Below are positions 22,837 to 33,008 of a stretch of DNA of 64,000 bases, in pieces. Source of the stretch: Turritopsis dohrnii (taxonomy: Eukaryota > Cnidaria > Hydrozoa > Anthoathecata > Oceaniidae); the NCBI GenBank assembly GCA_027922465.2, contig BQMF02000748.1, positions 62,001-126,000 of the forward strand, read 5' to 3'. Each line of letters opens with the position of its first letter. The stretch's first letter is position 1. A program made the translations under genes and the position numbers. The notes beneath the pieces were generated by a model. The model did not search any database. It had not been told where the DNA came from and saw nothing but the letters and a program-made list of their open reading frames with translations.

Positions 22837-24171
22837 TCAAAGCGTGAGTTTTGTACACAGATCCTGGAATATTTGGCCTTCTTGAATAATATCTTTCTTA
22901 TAAAAGGCCTGCCAAGTGGATTCCTTATTCCATGAACCCCTTTTTAGAATTTCTTGTATTGGTGCACCTTTAAAGTTTGCTTTTGAAGTTGATGCTGATC
23001 TGGTGGAATGTCCCTTGAACCTTTCCGTATTTATTCCTGATTTGTTAAGCACTTTTTTCAACCACCCGGATACTGTGGAAGAAACCACAGGCTGATGTGG
23101 CTTCAAGGTACTCAACAAAAGTTGCGAATGGTCGTCAGTTGTTCGCCATTCCTCAGATCTTTTGATATAGTCATCCAGGGCACTTACTACACATAGATCA
23201 GAATCATTTTCATAAGCATAATATGACACAGCCGGAGGGGATTTTTTATTTCGCCATGCCTTGTGTAATTTATGGAAATAGAATGTGTATTGTTTTTTAT
23301 TTCTTGCCATATATCTAATATCTAAATGATGTATGGACCCAGCTCTAGAGGCCGATGTTAAAGCTAAAAGAATTGTTAGTTTTAGTGTGAGATCCGAGAT
23401 GGCCAGTTTCTGATTCACAGGCCAGTTTGATTTAACATATGACAATACTACTCCGACATCCCATATAAAGACATATCTAGGTTGTGGGGGTTTTTCTATA
23501 AATATTCCAGACAACAAAGCACAAACTAATGGATGTTCCCCCACTGGCTTGCCATCAATTGGATTATGATATGCCGAAATTGCTGATCTATAGTTATTGA
23601 TAGTTCTGTAAGCTAAATTCTGTCTTGTAAATTTTTCTGTTAAAAAATTGACAATATCTTTCACAGGTGCCTGAAATGGATCAACTTGTTGTGCACTACA
23701 CCAGCCAACCCACTTAGACCAGGCCGATGCGTAATTTGATAGAGTGCCTGCTCGTTTTGAATTTGATATAAGCCTGGCAGCGTTGCTTGAAACACCTCCC
23801 ATTTCGAGGGAATTCCTGAGACTTTCCAGGCCGCTAGATATAGGGATTTTTCCCTTATCAGAGGGTGATTTTGCCCCTGTGCATTTTTTAATAGATCCTG
23901 AGTCACTGGTAACAGTAATGGTTTTTGTATGGACATATGGAGTAGCTGAGTATACCAAGACTGAGTTTGCCAAGTTGGGGTTACTAATAAAACCTGGGGT
24001 ATTTCTTCTTGTTGAATTTTGGACAGCACTCGGTTGAGTAGACTGAAGGGGGGAAATGCATAAACTAGCTCCTCTCCCCACACCTGTAGCAATGCATCGG
24101 TAGCTAGGCTGTCTGGATCTGGTTTCCAGGACATATATATTGTGGAAGTTGATGGCAAAGGCGTGATGCAA
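22837..24171 (-). CDS. DIRS tyrosine recombinase
   Basis: Open frame of 444 codons on the minus strand; the first part overlaps the end of the RT-RNase H reading and the recognisable protein begins near 23850 (SLRNSLEMGGVSSNAARLIS). Next come the core-binding region TLSNYASAWSKWVGWC and YRTINNYRSAIS, then the catalytic Arg in LALTSASRAG, the His-x-x-Arg box GHSTRSAST, and the nucleophilic Tyr in STWQAFYKKDI. All catalytic residues expected for the family are present and there is no stop within the domain. It would recombine the circular cDNA with the target. This is the best preserved ORF of the element. Confidence 0.88.
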   Translation of the reverse strand: MHHAFAINFHNIYVLETRSRQPSYRCIATGVGRGASLCISPLQSTQPSAVQNSTRRNTPGFISNPNLANSVLVYSATPYVHTKTITVTSDSGSIKKCTGAKSPSDKGKIPISSGLESLRNSLEMGGVSSNAARLISNSKRAGTLSNYASAWSKWVGWCSAQQVDPFQAPVKDIVNFLTEKFTRQNLAYRTINNYRSAISAYHNPIDGKPVGEHPLVCALLSGIFIEKPPQPRYVFIWDVGVVLSYVKSNWPVNQKLAISDLTLKLTILLALTSASRAGSIHHLDIRYMARNKKQYTFYFHKLHKAWRNKKSPPAVSYYAYENDSDLCVVSALDDYIKRSEEWRTTDDHSQLLLSTLKPHQPVVSSTVSGWLKKVLNKSGINTERFKGHSTRSASTSKANFKGAPIQEILKRGSWNKESTWQAFYKKDIIQEGQIFQDLCTKLTL

Positions 24172-25997
24172 ACAGGTCTATTGATGGGTGACCCATTTGT
24201 TGAATCAATTTTTGGAAAACTTTGGGGTTGAGTTTCCAATCGGAGGAGTCCTTTACATTCCGGGATTCCCAATCCGCTTCCACATTTAATTTGCTGGGAA
24301 GGTACTCTGCTGTTAGCGTTATTTCCTGTTGAAAAAGGTACTTCCAAATTTCCTTGGTTATTTGGTTCATTTCCGCATTCCGGGTACCCCCCATTTTTAA
24401 TAAATAAGTTAATGCTGTTTTGTTGTCTATCTGAAGGTGAATTGCTGTTTTTGATAGCCCTTTTGTAAAAGTCAAGATCGCAAATTTTGTCGCTATAAGT
24501 TCTAATATGTTTATGTGGAGTTTTTTCTCCTCCTTCGACCATGCTCCCCCTGTGGACGTTCCTTTGCAACTCGCACCCCACCCCTGAGTTGAAGCATCCG
24601 TTTGAATAAGTATTTGTGGTTCCTTCTGCAAAATTTTTCTCCCATTCGAGAATTTCAGATTGGTTATCCACCAATGTAATTCTTCCTTTGCCAATGGGTC
24701 GAGAGTAATCATGGACTGGTAGGAAGCTGTTTTGTTCAGATGGGTTATTTGATTTTTTTGCAAATACCGAAATTGTAGACGTGCTGGTAATACTGCTTGC
24801 ACTGTTGATGACAACACCCCTATTACTCTTGTGAGGTTTAAAATTGATGTTGTCGGATTGTTTAAAAGATCCTGACATAAATTTAATACTTTTTCCATCC
24901 TTTCTTTCTTGAGTCAAGGCTAGTGTCATCTTTACTGAGTCTATAATCAGACCCAGATATTCTATACATTGAGTTGGGGTAAATTCTGATTTCTTCAGAT
25001 TTATCACAAATCCTAGTTTCTGGAATAGAAAAATCAATGTATCTCGACTTATGAATAGCTCCTGAACAGTCTTGGCCATTAGTAATATATCGTCGAGAAA
25101 AATCACCAAGCGAATGTTCAACCTTCGCAGTAGTGCTATTGGGATTTTCAATAATTTTGTGAATATTCGAGGTGCTGGACCCAGGCCAAAACAAAGGCAA
25201 ATAAATTCGTATAGATTTCCCGACCACTGAAAACGGATGTATTTTTGGGATTCTTTGTTCAGGGGAATTGTAAAGTATGCATCTTTCAGATCTATCTTGC
25301 ACATCCAATCCCCTTGTTGCAGAAGGTATTTCAAGCAATGCAAACCCTCCATTTTGAAATGCTGGTATGGTACATGCCTGTTCAGATTCTTTAGATTTAT
25401 CACAGGTCTCTGACCCCCACCCTTTTTGGGTACTAGAAAAAGATTGCTGAGAAATTCGCCCTGTGAATGGGATATTAATCGTATCGCATCCTTCCCCAAC
25501 ATCTCCTGAATTTCTTGATTTATTAAATTGGCTTGATGTTTGTCTAGTATTGGAGCGTGTGGTACTTTTGTTTGTTTGGGTGTAGATTTGAAAGGAATTT
25601 TGTATCCCTGCACAATTGACAAAATTTGTGCATCCTGGGTCAGTTTTTTCCATGCTCCCAGGAAATGTTTTATCCTTCCTGCTAGTGCAACTTTGGGTGT
25701 CTTTTTTGTAAATAAAGCGTTTACCCATGGATGAACATACTCTAGTTGTTCGTCTGGGATCAATTCTGGAAGATTTCTGGGGAAGGATGCGGCTTTTGAT
25801 AGCAGAAAAACATTGTTTACCGTTGTTTGTGTTGAAGTATCTTTTTCGGTTGAAACCACCACCATCTTGTTTGTTTGTCGGTCTTCGACAGAAGTCTCGA
25901 TTATCCGATCCTCGATAAACAAATCGCCCTCCACCACCTTGTTTTTGTCGACTTGATGGAGGGCCTTTACGAAAGGGAGTTTGACTTTTACGTCCAT
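24104..25997 (-). pseudogene. DIRS reverse transcriptase-RNase H, frameshifted
   Basis: RT in the minus frame from 25997 to about 24900: FLVPKKGGGQRPVINLKNLN, KIDLKDAYFTIPL (first catalytic Asp), FGLGPAPRIF, and the LDD box RLVIFLDDILLMA, then LGFVINLKKSEF. At about 24890 the reading moves by one base to the frame that starts MEKVLNLCQDLLNNPTT (24898), which holds RNase H: QTDASTQGWGA (Asp), INILELIATKFA (Glu), LQIDNKTALTYL (Asp) and LPSKLNVEADWESR (Asp). Near 24140 it shifts back, into WKPDPDSLATDALLQVWGE and SLLNRVLSKI. Each domain's motifs look intact; only the joins are broken, so the decay is recent. Confidence 0.85.
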
Positions 25998-26926
25998 CTG
26001 TGAATACTTCCATTGTTCTTTTCGTCGAACGTTCTATTTCAGTTACATGCGTTCGAAATTTCTTCCCAAACAATTTTTCATCATTAAGTTGGAAGAATTC
26101 TTTTTTCTCTTTGAGCAATGTTTTTGCTTTTCGTGGGTCCTTTGTTATTGCTTTCAGTACGTTCAAACGACGATTGTATGATAGGCAATTTGAAGCTTGT
26201 CCCAATAATAATTATGGTTTTCTCTGTTAATGTGAGCAGTTCTACAACTGGTACATCTATGTCTTCTTTAGACGATGCAGACTTTATAGTATCTAGTTCA
26301 TTCCAAACTTTGCTCAAAGGACCCAATACATCCCTAATTTTTTCTTGAACTTTTTCCATAATGATATCATTAGGGATCACACCTGCCTTGTTGCTCAAAA
26401 TAGATTTGGCAAAATCATCTAGCTGTTTGACTTTATTTACATTGGATGGAACAGGATGTTCAATCAGTAATTTATCTTCCAGGTCTTTCTCTGGAATATA
26501 CTGTTGAAAAAGCTTATTGACATAATTTGCCATTTCTTGGGGTAATGCCCAAGAATTTTCCTCATGTTTGGACACTATTTGGAACCTGTTCGTGGTTGAG
26601 TCATCGTCTAGACTTGACGAGCTATCATTGTCAGACGAGCTATCACTGCTATTACAGCTGCTATCTGGTGAAGGAGAACGTTTATGTTTACGTTTTTTTG
26701 GCTCCTTTTTTGGTGATTTTTTCGGAGGAGGAGAGGGTGATCTTTTTCGTTTCCTCTCCTTTTCTTTATTTCTTGATTGATGTTGATCCTCCGATGGGGC
26801 TGGCTCGTAATTCGAGTTCTCTCCAGCCTCTCCTGTGTTAATTTGAAATGTTTTAACAGGAGAAATGATGTTAAATCTCGTTGGTTCTTCTTCTAGGTTT
26901 TCATATACCTCGTTATCGTCCGCCAT
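25750..26926 (-). pseudogene. DIRS gag, one frameshift
   Basis: Starts at ATG 26926 (MADDNEVYENLEEEPTRFN). Residues about 50-105 are basic KRKRSP(S) repeats and an acidic Ser/Asp run; about residue 115 onward carries the DIRS gag core (LPQEMANYVNKLFQQYIP ... VWNELD). At about 26203 the frame shifts at an ATTATTATTGGG tract, and the remainder reads GQASNCLSYNRRLNVLKAIT ... LFGKKFRTHVTEIERSTKRT, ending in a Gly/Arg-rich tail RFVYRGSDNRDFCRRP. The exact gag stop is unclear because the frame stays open into the RT region. Confidence 0.8.
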
Positions 26927-27033
26927 GTTTCACGTGAGATTAAGAAAAGAGAAGGTGAGGACTGGGCTCCAGTCTGATAAGCGGATTGAGGTTAGGAGAA
27001 TTCAGTATTAGATCGGCGGAGATTTTATAATAT

Positions 27034-27368
27034 AAAATCATAACAAGTGATAATTTCTGATAAATTTATTAGTAAATTACTGATTAGAAAACAATAGATT
27101 TCGATGAATCAGTAAGTCGTTCGATTTATCAGTAATTTGTTTGATGAATCAGTATTACTGATAAAATAATTGGTAAATACTGATAAAGAATCAGTAATTT
27201 ATCAGTATTACTGATTCATCGAACGAATTACTGATAAATCGAATGAATTACTGATTCATGGATAAATCAAACGAATTACTGATTATTTATCAGTATTACT
27301 GATTATTACTGATAAAGTTCTGATAAATTACTGATTAATTTATCAGTAATATCACTTGTTATGATTTT
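27034..27368. repeat. 335-bp palindrome packed with ATCAGTAAT words
   Basis: Arms AATCATAACAAGTGATA (from 27036) and complement (to 27366). Between them more than fifteen copies of 'ACTGAT'/'ATCAGT' words alternate in both orientations (for example TTACTGATTCATCGAACGAA and TCGTTCGATTTATCAGTAAT), so the block can fold on itself at many scales. It directly abuts the DIRS right terminus. Probably a MITE or the remains of the element that received the DIRS insertion. Confidence 0.8.
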
Positions 27369-27589
27369 CCCTCAAACCGTCACATATATAAATATAATAT
27401 AGGTACCATAAGATGAAATATAAGACAAAAAGAAAATAGTCTACATTGTTCTCCAACCTATGTACTGCCTGTGTTAACTTAACAGCAACATTTATTTTAA
27501 AAAGGGAGGGAGGGAGGCTCTTCAGTATTCTGTTGTTGTCAATTTTTAAATAAAAGAAATGTAACACAGGGAATAGGGTGAAATTTATT
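27369..27589. other. spacer
   Basis: Contains the inverted GTGACGGTTTGAGGG end at its left edge; otherwise no feature. Confidence 0.3.
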
Positions 27590-28075
27590 AAAGGGATTCC
27601 TGCGTCCAAAATGATAATTTACAAATATGATAGAGCTGAAAAAGTTGCTTAACAAGTCTCTTTTCAGTATTTCAATTATTTATAGGTTCTGAGATATTTC
27701 GTTTTTAATATCTTATATTTAATTTATGCAATGCATATTTATGATGTAATAAGATAGTAACTTACACTTTTTATCGCAATAACTTTAGATATGATTAATA
27801 TTACATCGTTGTAAGTTACTATGAAGTAGAGGCTTCCACTCTGAGTTGATTTATAGAAGAATGAAGTCACAATATTTACTAATTCAGAAGTTATACACAC
27901 TAACAAAATACTGTCTTATTACATCATAATTATGCGTTACATAATTTGAACATTTTTAAATTGAAATATCTGCCCAAGGAAACAAAATTTCCAAAAACTG
28001 TAAAAAGAGTTCTTAAACAACTTTGTGAGTTCTATCATCATCCCCTGAAATATCGTTTTGGACGCAGGAATATTT
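27590..28075. mobile_element. MITE of the AAAGGGATTC family, complete copy
   Basis: Left end AAAGGGATTCCTGCGTCCAA and right end TTTTGGACGCAGGAAT form a 16-bp core inverted repeat with long imperfect arms (AACAAGTCTC...GTAAAAAGAG). The centre has TGATGTAATAAGA in one orientation and TCTTATTACATCA in the other. Same family as 12881-13735. Confidence 0.8.
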
Positions 28076-28588
28076 TCATAAAGGAGCAGGTTGATTGGCA
28101 TAGATTGCTTTGATTTTTTCGCGACTATTCATAAACATGTTTCCCCTAATTTAAAAAAAAATCAAGACACAGGACCCAGACGAGAAGAGCACTCTCTCCC
28201 TCTTCTCTTCTCTATATATACTTTTTTTCATTTTTGAATAAGAACTTAAGCGTTACAGCAGGATACATATATAAAACAATCTATGTCACCCTGCAACATA
28301 TCCATATCTAAGCACGGACAGTAAATCGTATAAAGAATGATTTTAGTCATATTATTTCTAGCCTCTCTACTACTTACTGTGAGTTTGTCCTTCCAACAAC
28401 TCAATGTTGTCCATAATAAATTTTAAACATGACAATGTGTTTAGGGAAGCTCATCGAGTTTTTAAAAAACAGAAAGCGCTCTGTTAAAGCCAAAGCCTCG
28501 TCACCTTCACCCACATGTATTCTATATTTTTTTGCTGAGACCTTTTTCTTCTTTCTTACGGGAGAAGCGGTCGGAGCAAAGTCAGCTT
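28076..28588. other. no firm gene; possible short coding stretch
   Basis: A minus-strand frame 28598-28401 (MPVKADFAPTASPVRKKKK ...) has protein-like composition but no known domain. It might be read through from the TSS-like region at 28590-28625 or be chance. Confidence 0.25.
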
Positions 28589-28625
28589 TTACCGGCATGT
28601 GGTCCCGTCCTCGTCCGCCATTTTG
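28589..28625 (-). promoter_or_regulatory. possible minus-strand gene start with YY1-like motif
   Basis: On the minus strand AACAAAATGGCGGACGAGG combines a good start context with the CAAAATGGCGG motif typical of animal YY1-bound starts. The ATG reads MADEDGTTCR and then meets GTAAAAGC, a possible splice donor, so this could be exon 1 of a gene whose later exons I cannot find. Local base composition is clearly more GC-rich than its surroundings. Confidence 0.3.
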
Positions 28626-28639
28626 TTTATTTTGATTTT

Positions 28640-29288
28640 TTCTATCTTTCTCCCAGCCGTCTCTGGTTTAACTAATGACGAAGGATTCCTTGTTGTAGAT
28701 ATTAATATGACTTTAGTGAGTGAAATCACGGTAAAATTTGCAAGTCAGCAGTTTTTAAAAATGAGGATCCTCGCTTCTTTTAGCTTCGTTGATTATCTTT
28801 AATTACTTATGTATGTAGACAAATTTTTGAAATTTTGATGACGGCGTCGATTTACGGCCGTTTCCAAAACCATTCTGTTCGAAGTGTTTTGATGTCTGGA
28901 TGTGAAGTGATACACTGAATGTTATCCTGTTTGTCAAAAGAGTTGCATTCTCCTGACAGCATTTACATTCAATCAACTTTAAACGCATTTGTTTAGACAT
29001 TACCCTAAACTCTTAATTACTTCATCTTCCTCGTCAGTAGTATCAGATATCTTTGGTGATATTCTGTTTCACTGCTTGCCATCCTTATCACTTTTCTATG
29101 ATCCGAAACTTGAGCGTAGTACACGTCATATCACGTGACTACGGCTTCTGTCTTGGACCTCAGCGCTAATGTTTTTGGGTTCATTGCGAAGAGATGGAAG
29201 ATTATTTTTAGTCTCAGACAAGTTTTATTTTTGTTAATTTGATTTTCTGAATGAATTTACAAAATTTTATCTGAAGGTTTGATTCCCC
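28640..29288. other. no gene seen
   Basis: A 67-aa plus-strand frame (28599-28802) looks signal-peptide-like only because of T-rich sequence and starts with GTG; not supported. Confidence 0.35.
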
Positions 29289-29293
29289 TTTAA

Positions 29294-29958
29294 GCTTGGT
29301 TCCCACTAGAGCAAAAATGAGATAGAAATGAGATAGAAATGAGATTTCGAAAATGAGACAGAAATGAGATAGGGTTTGAGATGAGCTATAGATCATTCAC
29401 ACTATATCTCAAATTGATCTCAAAAGCTAAAAACACAAGTTAAAAACATGAGTTAAAAGAGGAAAGTATGGACGACAGCAGTAAGTAGTAGTGCCATAAT
29501 TTTGAGGAAGAAACTCTTAGTTATTTTATTTTTACGACGAATGAGAAGAAAACGCTTATTAAAACAAAAAGATCGGCACTTAGACGGATTTGGGTTCGTG
29601 AAATATTTCAGTGACGAGGAAAACATGGAGAATTTCATCGTCTTGTTCCAGGAACTGAAGATTCACGACAGAGAATATTTTTTTCGGTACGTGACATTTT
29701 CTCGCACTTCACACACAACACACAAGAAAACACATAAAAATCATCGTTAGAATTAAAGTCTGTTCAAAAAATATGTGGACTAATTTCAAAAAATTTTGAT
29801 TCCAAAGATGTGATAGAAATGAGATGAAAATGAGATAAAAATGAGATCAAATATTCTGAAAATGAGATAGAGCATTCTCATTAGATTCGAAAATTATCTC
29901 ATCTCATCCTATCTCATTTCTATCTCATTTCTATCTCATTTTAACTCTACCACCAAGC
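29294..29958 (+). mobile_element. PIF/Harbinger-related MITE carrying a transposase exon
   Basis: Ends GCTTGGTTCCCACTAGAG and TCTACCACCAAGC are inverted, followed inward by many 'GAGATAGAAAT' words in both orientations. Flanks are TTTAA at both sides (29289-29293 and 29959-29963). The plus-strand frame 29502-29750 (LVILFLRRMRRKRLLKQKDR ... FIVLFQELKIHDREYFFRYV) resembles the start of a PIF/Harbinger transposase, where 'L..EL...D.e.FFrY.rm' is typical. The catalytic part is absent. A 38-bp piece of the mariner-like MITE sits at 29757-29794. Confidence 0.65.
29757..29794. repeat. fragment of the mariner-like MITE
   Basis: AAGTCTGTTCAAAAAATATG then TGGACTAATTTCA equals the left end of the MITE at 6414; the rest is missing. 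Confidence 0.7.
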
Positions 29959-29963
29959 TTTAA

Positions 29964-31354
29964 TGAGAAAAACATTTATTTTGAAAAAAGCCGTTTTCCT
30001 GTAAAAAAAATCCAAAAACTGAAAAGCTCAGACTTTTTTAGATAGGTTGCAGAAAAAAAATTTCTTTTGATTTTTTTGATGCATGTAATGTATACCGTAT
30101 CCTAAAAAAAGAATTTTTTCTTCTTCTGCGGCACCTAATATATAATAATATTTTTATAGTTCTTGTTTTCGTCAAGCAGATCATTCTTTTTAGAAAAACA
30201 AATCTTCTTCAGTATGAAACTGGTGTGAACGCATGTATTTAAAACTGGATTTAAATCACAACAAGTTTTAATAAAACTTGTTGAAAATAAACAGGTTTTA
30301 AGTCTCCACATGTCTTTTTTATTCCACGTTAATGCTGAAAGATAGCATGTATGCAGAACCTTAACTGTCCACTGAAGAAAAAATTTGAGCTGTCCTTAAT
30401 TTTATTTGCGATGAACAAATTTTCTGTCGCAAACACCTGTTGTGTGTTGTGTCCATTGATAAGAATTAATTCATGAAATTAAATTCTTTTCAAAACCACT
30501 TAACCAGCTAGCTGATAATCTGTTTTGGAATGAAGGAGAAACCTGGATTTTTAAGCGTCAAATTATTTTCGCCAAAAAAATAAATCCCTGCTCTAGTGGA
30601 CACACATTTGCGTAAATAAACACCTTCTATTCTCCAAAAAAAGTTGCCTATTTTTTTGCAAAATGGATTGAAAACGTTTTCAATCAAAAAAAAAGTTCTT
30701 CGCCCAAATTTCAAACTTCGAAGGAATGCCGAACAAACTATGACGTAAATGAAATTAAGTTTCAAAAGATCTTTTGTTTAAAATCATCGTGCTCATTTTA
30801 AAGTAAAGATGGAAAGAGATTTAAATTGTTTATATATGTGTATTTGATTTAAATTGAAAACTTGGGTTGAAAGGGTTTCTTGGATATAACTGAACAAGAA
30901 GAAAGTAGATAGGAAACCAACAGATTTGTATCTTCTAAACTTAATTACTCAGAAAGATAAAAATCTTTTCCTCGTAAGTATCAAAGCAAGAGCACATAAC
31001 ATTTCGTCCTCACTATCCATGGTCGAAGCGTAAAAGAAACGGTTTCAAAAAATAAATTTATTTAAGTGGACACACTACAGCAGGTGGTTTTTTGGCGACA
31101 GAAAAATTTGCGTTTCGCCTATTTCGAGGAATTAATTCTTGTCACTTATATGTGGACACTTAGCTTTATTATATGTAACGAAATCTTTGCCGTAATAAGG
31201 TGGGTTTGTAAATAGATTTTTTTATTGTTTATTTTCCTACTTTTATTTTTTATTATTTTTTTAACTTCTTTACTATCATGACTGATCACATCTCAGTTGC
31301 TGAACTTGATTGTTTTGAAAACATTATGGAGACTGGCAATTCATAGCATTAAAT
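29964..31354. other. no gene seen
   Basis: AT-rich with homopolymer runs. GTGGACACAC at 30596 and 31067 hints at another degenerate repeat family but the ends could not be defined. Confidence 0.4.
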
Positions 31355-31829
31355 GTATATACACGTTTTTTTTTTTATTAGAACACCTTAATTTTGGCTG
31401 AGCCTGGATGTGCTGATTTTTTCAGTAAATTTGAGCCTCAGATGTTCTTATTGACGTTCTTAATACGAAATCAAATATCTGAAGAAAAAAATTGCGCCTT
31501 TATAATAGATTCGATATTTTAACACACGTATCGGAAAATACAAGGTGCTTTTCAGCGACGAAGATGAGGACTTTGTCGGAGTAGAAGAGTTTGATGGTGT
31601 AGAAGTGGTGTTGCTGTAGGAACTTTAAAACCTTTTGTATGCATTTTTCCGATTACTTTGAAAACGTAAAAATATTTTATCTTTTAAATGATTTATGTCT
31701 CAGTTCCATGTACTAATTTTTTAGCTTCGAGGCTGGGCATGTTCTTACGATGTTCTTAATTTTTTGCCGAATTTCAGCCTAAATGTTCTTATAAACTGGG
31801 TTCGAATAAAAAAAAAAACGTGTATACAC
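31355..31829. mobile_element. 475-bp MITE with ACACG-poly(T) ends
   Basis: GTATATACACG followed by a T13 run and ATTAGAAC at the left; complement of the same at the right (to 31829). Internal GAGCCT and GTTCTTA words occur in both orientations and are shared with the element at 49754-50152. A short open stretch at about 31550-31619 (FSDEDEDFVGVEEFDGVEVV) may be a transposase exon remnant. Confidence 0.7.
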
Positions 31830-33001
31830 AAACGAACTTGTAGGAGTACTCACAGTACAGTGGTGATTCTGGGACTTAAGCTGAGCTGAGGGTTGCAGAT
31901 TACTGATGTCAGTGAGAACCCTTATTAGGCAGTTGACAAACATCAAAATCGCTAAGAAACTCTCAAAGAAACAATTTCCATTAAGAAAACTGTTGACTTA
32001 TGCTTTCTGTCAGCCTTCATAACAGTTCATGCATTATCTTTAAATATTTAGAAATGTATTATAATTTTTGTTCATTCAATTCACATTTATCTTTTTGCCA
32101 CAAATTAGACAAACAGTTCTCATTCTCTTTATTCGAGTCTCTGTTTTGATAAGCTCCCATTGCTTCTTATAAAAATGTATAGGATTCCTTATAATCATAA
32201 TTTTTCTGTGGGAGACTTCAGAATATCTAACTGTGTTGCACACATATATTTTGTGTCAATTTGTTACATCACATACTGATGTAAGCATTATTTAGCATTC
32301 AGAAATAAAATAGGTTCTGTAATGCCTAAATGATTGACAGACAGCCAGCTTCTTTGAACATTTTTTAATAAATGGACTGGTTTCCTGATCAATTACTTAT
32401 TATACAAGAAACCTTGATTATGTCATAATGGATCTAAGTTGAAAATTGAAAGTTTTAAATTTAGTCCTTGATGCTTATGACCAAACTTAATCTCTGTTTC
32501 TACTTTTTATGTTTACAATTTGAAATTTTTTGATCTTCTGGATGTACTTTCACTGTTTCACTTCTTTCAGTTGCTTTGTATATACTATCAATGTACCACA
32601 ACCACATGAGAGAAAACAATAGCGTTTGGGTCTGTTAAAGTTCATATTAATGCACAAAGGGCTCTGGACTATTTGGGTGGCCCCAAACGCCCCCAATACG
32701 ACTAAGTCAGTTAAGTTGCCATTTCCACCAGTCAAAAAAAAATCCTAAATCCGCCCCTGTGATTTGTCTTATAAATATTTATAAAAGAGGTCAATCGAAA
32801 CATAAGGCAAATCAAATGAGTGGTATTCACGTATTTGTTTCTATCATCATTATATCATGATAGTAATTCCGTTCAGAAGAAATGTAAGAGATTCTTGGAT
32901 GTTAACATTCTTTCATCCCCCAAGAAAACAACTATTGAATGTATATGTCCAAGTATGTGATAACTGCTTGCCTGGATTGGATGCTCTTCTTGTTTTTGTA
33001 G
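31830..33001. other. upstream region of the GPI-protein gene; no other gene
   Basis: AT-rich sequence. A 3' splice acceptor (TCTTCTTGTTTTTGTAG) ends at 33001, seven bases ahead of the next start codon, so at least one 5'-UTR intron lies here. Confidence 0.45.
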
Positions 33002-33008
33002 TGTATAA

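Larger units (their letters stand above)
22745..27037 (-). mobile_element. DIRS-type retrotransposon, full length but frameshifted
   Basis: Bounded by inverted termini of about 89 bp (22745-22833 and 26949-27037), including CTCCGCCGATCTAATACTG and complement. On the minus strand the order is gag, reverse transcriptase with RNase H, and a tyrosine recombinase, the DIRS layout. DIRS elements integrate through the recombinase and leave no target-site duplication. Single-base frameshifts interrupt gag, the RT/RNase H join and the RNase H/C-terminal join, while the recombinase frame is open. Confidence 0.9.

Noticed and set aside
23661..25997. The 778-codon minus frame as a single protein
   Set aside because: Only the first part (RT) and a later part match DIRS; between about 24900 and 24140 the RNase H domain is in another frame, so the continuous frame is not one real product.
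25540..26348. Several plus-strand ORFs of 63-76 codons
   Set aside because: Antisense to DIRS gag and RT; no domain content.
28599..28802. Secreted plus-strand peptide
   Set aside because: Starts at GTG, signal-like character comes from T-rich DNA, and no stop-to-stop coding support.
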